NCBI RefSeq assembly: GCF_006438825.1 | Contig: NZ_RCZP01000001.1 | Coordinates: 63,056 to 127,055 of the forward strand | DNA length: 64,000 bases | Reading direction: 5' to 3' | Origin: Muricoccus nepalensis | GTDB lineage: Bacteria; Pseudomonadota; Alphaproteobacteria; Acetobacterales; Acetobacteraceae | Shown here: one piece after another, positions 28,390-35,839 of the stretch | How positions within the stretch are numbered: position 1 is the stretch's first letter | How the letters are laid out: every line of letters begins with the position of its first letter | The notes under the pieces: generated by a model | Seen by the model: the letters and a program-made list of their open reading frames with translations, nothing else | Database searches by the model: none | What the model was told of the DNA's origin: nothing | Position numbers and translations under genes: made by a program

Positions 28390-28488
28390 TCGGCCGAAGG
28401 GCCGCCGGAGACGCCGGACGGGCTGGCGGCCGGGCCGCGGCGGCCCCATATCGTCGCCGTCGGAACGAATGAAGAAAGATCCATCTGC

Positions 28489-29484
28489 ATGACCGAGCTG
28501 ACGCGCCGCCGCGCCCTGGCGCTGGCCGCCGCCCTGGCCACGCCGGCGCTCCTCCCCGGCACCGCCCGGGCGCAGGCCGCCTATCCCAACCGCCCGATCA
28601 ACATCATCGTTCCCTTCGCGGCCGGCGGCCCGACGGACGTGGTCACGCGGCTGGTCGCCGAGGTGATGGCGCGCGACCTCGGCCAGCCCGTGGTGGTGGA
28701 GAACGTCGGCGGCGCGGGCGGCACGCTCGGCGCCCAGCGCGTCGCCCAGGCGCGGCCGGACGGTTACACCCTGTTGCTGCACCACATCGGCATGGGGACC
28801 ACGCCGGCGCTCTACCGCCGCCTCGCCTATGACCCGGTGAACGGCTTCGAGACGGTAGGCCTCGTCACCGAGGTGCCGATGACGATCATCGCGAAGAAGG
28901 ACTTCCCGGCCGCCAACCTGGCGGAGATGGTCCGCGTGATGCGCGAGCAGAAGCAGAGCATCAACCTCGCCAACGCCGGCGTCGGCGCGGCCTCTCACCT
29001 CTGCGGCCTGCTCCTGCAGTCGGCGGTGCAGACCCAGGTGACCACCATCCCCTACCGCGGCACGGGCCCGGCCATGACCGACCTCATCGGCGGCACGGTG
29101 GACCTCATGTGCGACCAGACGACGAACACGACCCAGCAGATCCGCTCCGGCGCCGTCCGCGCCTTCGCGGTGACGACGAGCGAGCGGAATGCCGCCCTGC
29201 CCGACCTGCCGACCGCCGCCGAGGCGGGGCTGCCGGGCTTCGAGGTCTCGGTCTGGCACGGCCTCTACGCGCCCAAGGGCACGGACGCGGCGATCGTCGC
29301 CCGCCTCTCCCGCTCCCTCCAGGTCGCGCTGCGCGACGAGCGCCTCGTCGCCCGCTTCGCCGAGCTCGGCACCACGCCGGTGAGCCAGGAGCGCGCCACC
29401 CCCGACGCGCACCGCGCCTACTGGCAGGCGGACATCGCCAAGTGGCGCCCGATCATCCAGGCGGCGGGGCAGTACGCCGACTGA
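28489..29484 (+). CDS. Tripartite tricarboxylate transporter substrate-binding protein (Bug/TctC family)
   Basis: Exported periplasmic receptor, 331 residues. Residues 1-28 are a signal peptide with a twin-arginine-like RRR before the hydrophobic core, ending ARAQA. The mature part starts AAYPNRPINIIVPFAAGGPTDVV, the signature of Bug proteins, and ends in the usual lobe-closing helices. Ligands in the family are carboxylates; this one is not predictable. No TctA/TctB membrane genes are adjacent, which is common for the many orphan Bug genes of beta- and alphaproteobacteria. It starts 99 bases after lepA. Confidence 0.88.
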   Translation: MTELTRRRALALAAALATPALLPGTARAQAAYPNRPINIIVPFAAGGPTDVVTRLVAEVMARDLGQPVVVENVGGAGGTLGAQRVAQARPDGYTLLLHHIGMGTTPALYRRLAYDPVNGFETVGLVTEVPMTIIAKKDFPAANLAEMVRVMREQKQSINLANAGVGAASHLCGLLLQSAVQTQVTTIPYRGTGPAMTDLIGGTVDLMCDQTTNTTQQIRSGAVRAFAVTTSERNAALPDLPTAAEAGLPGFEVSVWHGLYAPKGTDAAIVARLSRSLQVALRDERLVARFAELGTTPVSQERATPDAHRAYWQADIAKWRPIIQAAGQYAD

Positions 29485-29502
29485 ACTATCTGTTACTGTC
29501 CC

Positions 29503-29537
29503 GCCGCCTCCCCTGCCGGACTTGACAGGGGGGCGGC
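29503..29537 (+). terminator. Strong hairpin after the Bug gene
   Basis: GCCGCC-T-CCCCTG at 29503-29515 pairs with CAGGGGGGCGGC at 29526-29537: 12 pairs, one bulged T, 10-base loop, 18 bases after the stop. No T run follows. It probably ends or protects the Bug transcript. A TTGACA in its loop is not followed by a -10. Confidence 0.45.
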
Positions 29538-29601
29538 CGGACGCCACCCCGAGAGGGAAACCGCGCCGGTCGCGGCACGATCAAGAGCGGAGATTGTCTG
29601 C

Positions 29602-29964
29602 ATGGCCAGCCTGACCGGACGACGCGTCCTGGTGGTGGAGGACGAGACCCTGGTCGCCATGCTGGTCGAGGACACCCTGGCCGATGCCGGCGTGGTGGTG
29701 CTCGGCCCGGTCGCGACCGTCGCCGAGGCGCTGGCCATGCTCGAGCAGGACCGGCCCGACCTCGCCGTGCTCGACCTCAACCTCGCCGGGGAGACCTCCG
29801 AGCCCGTGGCGGACGCGCTGATCCGGCTCGAAGTGCCCTTCGTGGTGGCCTCCGGCTACGGCGCCGCGGGCCTGCCGCAGCGGCTGGCCGGCATCCCCGT
29901 CCTCGCAAAGCCCTACGCGCCCGAGGACCTGACGGCCGCCCTGGCGAAGCTTCCGGTCGCCTGA
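29602..29964 (+). CDS. Single-domain response regulator, FATGUY-like
   Basis: 120-residue receiver domain without an output domain. Phosphoacceptor Asp58 (AVLDLNL), acidic Glu13-Asp14, conserved Lys103 (LAKPYA). The alpha4-beta4 block PFVVASGYG corresponds to the FATGUY motif of single-domain regulators in alphaproteobacteria, which pair with HWE/HisKA2 histidine kinases in general stress signalling. No kinase gene is adjacent, so the partner is unknown. It starts 117 bases after the Bug gene, beyond a hairpin, and 57 bases before xdhA. Confidence 0.85.
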   Translation: MASLTGRRVLVVEDETLVAMLVEDTLADAGVVVLGPVATVAEALAMLEQDRPDLAVLDLNLAGETSEPVADALIRLEVPFVVASGYGAAGLPQRLAGIPVLAKPYAPEDLTAALAKLPVA

Positions 29965-30021
29965 GGGCCGCGGGGGACCGCCGGTCTGGCCGGCGGCCCG
30001 CGGCTTGCTAAACTCCGGGGC

Positions 30022-31392
30022 ATGACCGCTGGCCCCATCGCGCTCCTCCTGAACGGCACGCCGCGTGCCCTGCCGCCGGGGACCTCCCCCACCATGACGC
30101 TGCTCGATTGGCTGCGCGGCCCCGCGGGGCTGACCGGCACGAAGGAGGGCTGCGCGGAGGGCGACTGCGGCGCCTGCACCGTGGTGATCGAGGAGCCCGA
30201 CGGCGCCCGCGTCCCGGTGAACGCCTGCATCACCCTTCTCGGCCAGGTCCATGGCCGCGCCCTCCGCACCGTGGAGGGGCTGGGCGGCCCCGCCGGCCCG
30301 CACCCGGTCCAGCGGCTGCTCGCCGAGGCCGACGCGACGCAGTGCGGCTTCTGCACCCCCGGCATCGTCATGACCGCCTGGGCCCACGCGCGGGAGGGCG
30401 GGGACGTGCACGAGGCGCTGGCCGGGAACCTCTGCCGCTGCACCGGCTACCGCCCGATCGTCGAGGCCTTCGCCGGGCTGGCCGACGACGGCGCGGCCCC
30501 CGTCCCCGCCCCGCCGGCGGCGGCCACGCGGCTGGAGGCGCCGGGGCAGGTGTTCCACCGCCCCCGCACGCTCGAGGCGCTGCTCGCCATTCGCGCGGCC
30601 CGCCCGGAGGCCTGGCTGCTGGCCGGCGGCACCGATCTCGGGCTCCGCGTCTCGGAGGCGCGGGAGGCGCCGGCCGAGGTGATCGCCCTCGCCGACGTGC
30701 CCGAGCTGAACCGGCTGGAGGCGACGCCGGAGGGGCTGCGCGTCGGCGCGGCGGTGAGCTACCGCCGCCTGCTCGCGGCCTGCGCGGGGGAGCCGGGCCT
30801 CGCGCCCCTCGCCGGGCTGCTCCGCCGGCTCGGCTCCCGCCAGATCCGCGGCATGGGGACGCTCGGCGGCAACCTCGGCACGGCCTCGCCCATCGGCGAC
30901 ATGCTGCCCCCGCTGCTGGCGCTCGGCGCCACGCTTCGGCTGGCCGGCGCCGGGGGCGGGCGGGCGATGCCGGTGGAGGAGTTCCTGACCGGCTACCGCA
31001 CCAACGCGCTGCGGCCGGGGGAGGTAATCCTGGACGTCCTCATCCCTCGCCCGCCCGCGGGCGCCCTCTTTGTCGCGGAGAAGCTGTCCAAGCGGCCGGA
31101 CCAGGATATCGCGACCGTCGGCCTCTCGGCGGTCATCGCGCTGGAGGCGGGGCGCGTCGCCGGGGCGCGGATCGCGCTCGGCGGCACGGGGCCGCGGGCG
31201 GAGCGCTGCGCCGCGGCCGAGGGGGCCCTGGTGGGCCAGCCCTGGGCGCGGGCAACGGTGGAGGCGGCCGCGGCGGCGCTGGAGGAGGCGATCGCGCCCC
31301 TCTCGGACCTTCGCGCCAGTTCGGAGTACCGGCGGATCGCGGCCGGGAACCTCCTGCGGCGCCTCTGGCACCGCGCGGCGGAGGCCGCCTGA
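30022..31392 (+). CDS. xdhA: Xanthine dehydrogenase-type small subunit (2Fe-2S and FAD)
   Basis: Electron-transfer subunit of a molybdenum hydroxylase, 456 residues. First cluster Cys44, 49, 52, 69; second cluster Cys108, 111, 138, 140 (QCGFCTPGIV and CRCTGY). The FAD domain from about 175 has the LLAGGTDLGLR and LGGNLGTASPIGDMLPPLLAL blocks. The fused 2Fe-2S/FAD arrangement is that of XdhA. One-base overlap (TGATG) with xdhB. The substrate is probably a purine, but purine specificity is known only from the family. Confidence 0.9.
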   Translation: MTAGPIALLLNGTPRALPPGTSPTMTLLDWLRGPAGLTGTKEGCAEGDCGACTVVIEEPDGARVPVNACITLLGQVHGRALRTVEGLGGPAGPHPVQRLLAEADATQCGFCTPGIVMTAWAHAREGGDVHEALAGNLCRCTGYRPIVEAFAGLADDGAAPVPAPPAAATRLEAPGQVFHRPRTLEALLAIRAARPEAWLLAGGTDLGLRVSEAREAPAEVIALADVPELNRLEATPEGLRVGAAVSYRRLLAACAGEPGLAPLAGLLRRLGSRQIRGMGTLGGNLGTASPIGDMLPPLLALGATLRLAGAGGGRAMPVEEFLTGYRTNALRPGEVILDVLIPRPPAGALFVAEKLSKRPDQDIATVGLSAVIALEAGRVAGARIALGGTGPRAERCAAAEGALVGQPWARATVEAAAAALEEAIAPLSDLRASSEYRRIAAGNLLRRLWHRAAEAA

Positions 31393-33704
31393 TGGACACG
31401 CTGCCCCACCCCCCGGCGAGCGCCCTCTCCGGCCCCGGCGCCGCGCTGCGCCAGGACAGCGCCCTGAAGCACGCGACCGGCGAGGCCCGCTTCGCCGACG
31501 ACCTGCCGATGCCGCCGGGCCTGCTGCACGCGGCGCTCGTCCTCTCGCCGGTCGCGCACGGCCGCCTCGCGCCCATCGACCTCGCGCCGGCGCTCGCCGT
31601 GGCGGGGGTGGTCGCCGCGATCGGGCCCGCGGACATCCCCGGCCGCAACGACATCGCCCAGGCCAAGCGCGCACCGGAGCACATGCTGGCCGAGGGGCTG
31701 GTGGAGCACTGGGGCCAGCCGCTGGCGATCGTGGTGGCGGAGACGCGCGACGCCGCCCTGGCCGGGGCAGCGGCGGTGCGTCCGTCGATCGAGCCGCTCC
31801 GCCCCGTGCTCTCGGTCGAGGAGGCGCTCGACGCGGGCGCCTTCCTCATGCCGCCGACGGTGCTGGCCCGCGGCGACGCGCCCGCCGCCCTCGCCGCCGC
31901 GCCGATGCGCCTCGCCGGCACCTTCCACGCGGGCGGGCAGGAGCACTTCTACCTCGAGGGGCAGATCGCGCTGGCCGTGCCCGGGGAGGACGGCGACCTC
32001 GTCATCCACTCCTCCACCCAGCACCCGACGGAGGTGCAGCACGTCGCCGCCCGCGTCCTCGGCCTCGACCACAACCGCATCTCGGTGGGCGTGCGGCGGC
32101 TCGGCGGCGGCTTCGGCGGGAAGGAGAGCAACGCCTCCTGGGTGGCCGCCTGCGCGGCGCTGGCGGCGCGGCGGACGGGGCGGCCGGTGAAGCTGCGGCT
32201 GGGGCGGAAGGGCGACATCGCCGCGACGGGCAAGCGCCACCCCATGCTCTACCGCTGGGAGGCGGGCTTCGACGGGACAGGCCGCCTCCTCGCGCTGGAG
32301 GCGACCTTGGCCGCCGATGGCGGGCACAGCGTGGACCTCTCGGCCGGGGTGGTGTTCCGCGCCGTCACCCACGCGCTGAACTGCCTCGACGTGCCGGCGG
32401 TGCGGATCACCGGCGTCGCCTGCAAGACCAACACCGTCAGCAACACCGCCTTCCGCGGCTTCGGCGGGCCGCAGGGCGTGCTGCTGATGGAGGACGTGAC
32501 GCACCGCGTCGCCCGCCACCTCCGCACCACGCCGGAGGCGGTCCGCGAGCGCAACCTCGCGGGCGGCGGGAACGACGCGGTGACGCCCTACGGCCAGGCG
32601 CTGGAGGGCGACCTCATCCGCCGCGTCTGGGCGGAGTGCCGCGACGGCGCGGAGTGGGACCGGCGCCGGGCGGAGGTGGACGCCTTCAACGCGCGGCACG
32701 AGGTGGTGCGGCGCGGCCTCGGCAGCTTCGTCCTCGCCTTCGGCATCTCCTTCGGCGTCATGTCCATGAACCAGGCGGGGGCCCTGGTGCATGTCTACGA
32801 GGACGGCTCCATCCGGCTGAACCACGGCGGCACGGAGATGGGCCAGGGGCTGTTCATCAAGATCGCCCAGGTGGTGGCCGGCGTCTTCGGCGTGCCGGTG
32901 GAGCGGGTGCGGATCACCGCCACCAGCACGGCGGAGGTGCCCAACACCGCCCCCACCGCCGCCAGCACGGGATCGGACCTCAACGGCTGGGCGGCGCAGA
33001 TCGCGGCGGGCACCATCCGCGGGCGCATGGCCGAGGTTGCCGCCGCCGAATGGGGCGTGCGGCCGGAGGAGGTCGGCTTCGAGGACGAGGAGGTCTTCGC
33101 CGGCAACCACCGCATGCGCTTCGGGGAGCTCGCGCACCGCTGCGTGCAGGCGCGGGTTTCGCTCTCCTCCACCGGCTTCTACCGGACGCCCGGCATCCAC
33201 TGGGACCCCGCCGCCATGAAGGGCGAGCCCTTCTTCTACTTCTCCTACGGGGCGGCGGTCGCGGAGGTGGAGCTGGACCTGCTGACGGGCGAGCACCGGA
33301 TGATCCGCGCGGACCTCGTGCAGGATTGCGGCCGGTCCCTGAACCCTGCGGTCGACCTCGGCCAGATCGAGGGCGCCTTCGTGCAGGGCCTCGGCTGGCT
33401 CACCTGCGAGGAGCTCTGGTGGGACGCGGAGGGGCGGCTGCGCACCCTCGGCCCCTCCACCTACAAGATCCCGGGCTCGCGCGACGTGCCGCCCGTGATG
33501 AACGTCCGCCTGCTGGAGGGGGCGCCGGCCCGAGCGGACACCGTCTTCCGCTCCAAGGCCGTGGGCGAGCCGCCGCTGATGTTGGCGACGGCCGTCTGGA
33601 ACGCGCTGCGGGACGCGGCCGGGGTGGACCGGCTGGACCTGCCGGCCACGCCCGAGCGTCTGCTGATGGCCGCCCGCCGTGGAGCGGGCGCGCCGCGGGG
33701 CTGA
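31392..33704 (+). CDS. xdhB: Xanthine dehydrogenase molybdopterin-binding subunit
   Basis: Catalytic subunit, 770 residues. GGQEHFYLEGQ, the Moco-contacting RRLGGGFGGKE, AFRGFGGPQG and the catalytic Glu726 (KAVGEPPLML) are all present, so the active site looks complete. With XdhA it would oxidise hypoxanthine and xanthine to urate with NAD. The maturation factor gene xdhC does not follow; the next gene is on the opposite strand 13 bases away. No guanine deaminase or uricase genes are visible. Confidence 0.92.
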   Translation: MDTLPHPPASALSGPGAALRQDSALKHATGEARFADDLPMPPGLLHAALVLSPVAHGRLAPIDLAPALAVAGVVAAIGPADIPGRNDIAQAKRAPEHMLAEGLVEHWGQPLAIVVAETRDAALAGAAAVRPSIEPLRPVLSVEEALDAGAFLMPPTVLARGDAPAALAAAPMRLAGTFHAGGQEHFYLEGQIALAVPGEDGDLVIHSSTQHPTEVQHVAARVLGLDHNRISVGVRRLGGGFGGKESNASWVAACAALAARRTGRPVKLRLGRKGDIAATGKRHPMLYRWEAGFDGTGRLLALEATLAADGGHSVDLSAGVVFRAVTHALNCLDVPAVRITGVACKTNTVSNTAFRGFGGPQGVLLMEDVTHRVARHLRTTPEAVRERNLAGGGNDAVTPYGQALEGDLIRRVWAECRDGAEWDRRRAEVDAFNARHEVVRRGLGSFVLAFGISFGVMSMNQAGALVHVYEDGSIRLNHGGTEMGQGLFIKIAQVVAGVFGVPVERVRITATSTAEVPNTAPTAASTGSDLNGWAAQIAAGTIRGRMAEVAAAEWGVRPEEVGFEDEEVFAGNHRMRFGELAHRCVQARVSLSSTGFYRTPGIHWDPAAMKGEPFFYFSYGAAVAEVELDLLTGEHRMIRADLVQDCGRSLNPAVDLGQIEGAFVQGLGWLTCEELWWDAEGRLRTLGPSTYKIPGSRDVPPVMNVRLLEGAPARADTVFRSKAVGEPPLMLATAVWNALRDAAGVDRLDLPATPERLLMAARRGAGAPRG

Positions 33705-33717
33705 CCGGCGGCGGGGC

Positions 33718-35688
33718 CTAGCGGCCCGGGCGGGCCGCCGGGCGCCGGCCGCGCACGAGGGATTCGCAGCGGTCGTCCTCGCCGACGCCGAACTGGATCG
33801 TCGGCAGCAGCCCCGCCACGGGCGCGACCAGGGCCGCGAGGCCGCCCACGAGCCCGCCGCGCGCGGCCAGCTCCGTCATGTCCGGGCCGACGGAGGGATT
33901 GCGGAAGCTGCCGTCGATGAGGATGGAGGTCGGCAGGGCGCCGATGGTGAAGCTCTTTGAATCGCTCCGCAGGCGCACCTCCATCCGCTCGTTCCCGAGG
34001 TTCACGTTGCCGGTGCCGTTCACGATGACGTCCTCGGTGTCGATGATGACGGTGCGGAGCCCGAGCACGCCGCGGTTGAGGGAGAGGTTGCCGACGAAGC
34101 ACTCGACCGTCGTGCGGCCGGGCACGCCGAGCGCCGAGAGGAGCGCGTTGCCGAGGCGCAGGCCGGAGAGGTCCACCAGGAGGGCGGAGAGGTTGCCGCC
34201 GGACATGCCAAGGGTGATCTCGCCGTTGCCGCGCCCGAGGAGCTCCGCGAAGGAGCGGCCGGTGCCCTCGATCCGGCCGCGGCCGTTGATGCGGCCCGCC
34301 CCCTCGAAGGCGTTTGTCGCGCGCATGAGGCGGGAGAGGTCAAGGCGCTGGAAGCGGAGGTCGGCGCGGGCGTGGAGCTGCCCGCCCTCCTGCGGCGTGA
34401 AGGAGAGGTCCCCCTGGATCTGCCCGGTGCCGACGGCGAGCGCCACCGGGCGCAGCGTCAGGGCGCCGTCCTTCAGCTCCATCTCGGTGCGGAGGGAGTC
34501 GAAGGGCATGTTGCGCCCCGTGATCCGCTCGGCCCGGTAGGTCATGTGGACGTTGGCGGCCTCGAACTTGGGGAAGTTGATGGGGTCGTCGGGCAGAACG
34601 CGGCCGCGAGCCTGATCCCGCGCCCGCTCGCGCCGCTGCTGCGCCGTCTGGCCGGGGGTCGAGGCGCGGCCGGGCTCCTCGCCGATGAAGCCGCCGAGGT
34701 CGGCCAGGTCCACCCGGTCGGAATGCAGCTCCGCCTCGATGTCCGGCTTGGGGCCGGCGGTGCTGACGGCGATGGTGCCGGAGAGGTCGCTGCTGCCCAT
34801 CCGCCCCTGGAAGTCGCGGAAGCGGACGCGGCCCTCGGCGTAGTCGAGCTGTCCGCCGATGCGGTAGGCGGGGGTCTTGGGGATCGGGACGCCCGAGAGC
34901 GCCTGCAGCAGCCCCATGTCCGGCCCCGCGAGGTCGAGCCGGACATCGGCGCCCTGCAGCTCCAGCGGGTCGCGGAGCGTGCCGCGCAGGTCCACGTGGG
35001 TCGGCCCGTTGGCGAGCTGCATCTCGATCGGCCAGGGCTTGTCGCCGTCCTGCAGGGCCAGGATGGCGCCGCCCCGGGCGCGGCCGGTGATGGGCTGGCC
35101 CGCGTAGGTGCCGCTCGCCTCCACCTCGATGCGGGGATCGGGGGTGTTCTCCTCCCGCGTCGCGACGCCGAGGTTGAAGTCCGCCTTCAGGCCGGGATGC
35201 ACGACGTGCGCGCGGCCCTCGACGATCCGGAGAAGGCCGATCCGCGGGGCGGCGCGGGGCTGGTCCGACGCCGTCTCGCCGGCGGGCTGGCCGAGGTCGA
35301 AGAGGTAGTTCGCCCGCCCGTCCTCCAGCGCGCGCGCCTCGACCACGGGGCGCGTGACCTCGATCGAAGGGATCACGACCGAGCGGTCGTGCCAGTAGGC
35401 CCCGATGTCGACGCCCGCGGAGAGGCGCTCGGCCGTCGCGAAGGGCGGGTCGTCGGGGAAGCCCTCGGGGTTGCCGATGCGCACCCCCTCGGCCGAGATC
35501 TCGGTCACGCGGCCGAGGCGGACGTGCAGGTGCGCGATCGTCACGGGACGGCCGAGGGCGGCGGAGGCGCGCCGCTCGGCCAGCGGGATGAACCAGTCCC
35601 AGGACCAGACGGCAGCCAGCAGAAGCAGGAGGGCGAGCGGAACCCCCGTCCAGATCGCCCAGCGTGGCACCCGGCGCATGACCATCAC
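33718..35688 (-). CDS. AsmA-family protein
   Basis: 656 residues. One N-terminal membrane helix (about 10-30, WAIWTGVPLALLLLLAAVW) anchors a large periplasmic part made of repeated beta-strand segments, with the AsmA hallmark ERRASAALGRPVTIAHL and a C-terminal AsmA_2-type region (GRGNGEITLGMSGGNLSALLVDLSGL). Relatives of AsmA/TamB bridge the envelope and are thought to move phospholipids to the outer membrane. It sits downstream of the EPS operon, beyond a terminator, so a direct role in EPS is uncertain. Confidence 0.85.
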   Translation of the reverse strand: MMVMRRVPRWAIWTGVPLALLLLLAAVWSWDWFIPLAERRASAALGRPVTIAHLHVRLGRVTEISAEGVRIGNPEGFPDDPPFATAERLSAGVDIGAYWHDRSVVIPSIEVTRPVVEARALEDGRANYLFDLGQPAGETASDQPRAAPRIGLLRIVEGRAHVVHPGLKADFNLGVATREENTPDPRIEVEASGTYAGQPITGRARGGAILALQDGDKPWPIEMQLANGPTHVDLRGTLRDPLELQGADVRLDLAGPDMGLLQALSGVPIPKTPAYRIGGQLDYAEGRVRFRDFQGRMGSSDLSGTIAVSTAGPKPDIEAELHSDRVDLADLGGFIGEEPGRASTPGQTAQQRRERARDQARGRVLPDDPINFPKFEAANVHMTYRAERITGRNMPFDSLRTEMELKDGALTLRPVALAVGTGQIQGDLSFTPQEGGQLHARADLRFQRLDLSRLMRATNAFEGAGRINGRGRIEGTGRSFAELLGRGNGEITLGMSGGNLSALLVDLSGLRLGNALLSALGVPGRTTVECFVGNLSLNRGVLGLRTVIIDTEDVIVNGTGNVNLGNERMEVRLRSDSKSFTIGALPTSILIDGSFRNPSVGPDMTELAARGGLVGGLAALVAPVAGLLPTIQFGVGEDDRCESLVRGRRPAARPGR

Positions 35689-35750
35689 GTCCCTCCGTCG
35701 GCTTCTCGCGGCCAGGGATGTAACCGGTTAGGGCGGCGGCGGTTCACCCG

Positions 35751-35784
35751 ATAAAACGGCCCGCGCGAGAGGGCGCCCGCGCGG
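35751..35784 (-). terminator. Intrinsic terminator of the leftward EPS operon
   Basis: On the minus strand CCGCGCG (35784-35778) and CGCGCGG (35767-35761) pair around a 10-base loop and are followed by GCCGTTTTAT. A second hairpin, GGCAACC at 35786-35792 with GGTTGCC at 35796-35802, lies just before it. Together they mark the end of the YetA-like gene transcript. Confidence 0.6.
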
Positions 35785-35839
35785 GGGCAACCGCGGGTTG
35801 CCGGGCGCCGGGCGACCTCCGCTCGCCGCCCGGCACCGG

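Noticed and set aside
29522-29527. TTGACA as a -35 box for the response regulator
   Set aside because: It lies in the loop of a strong hairpin and no -10 follows at 16-18 bases.
30108-31391. Upstream extension of the xdhB frame
   Set aside because: It overlaps xdhA, whose eight cluster cysteines are intact; the extension is Arg/Pro-rich. The ATG at 31392 overlapping the xdhA stop is the true start.
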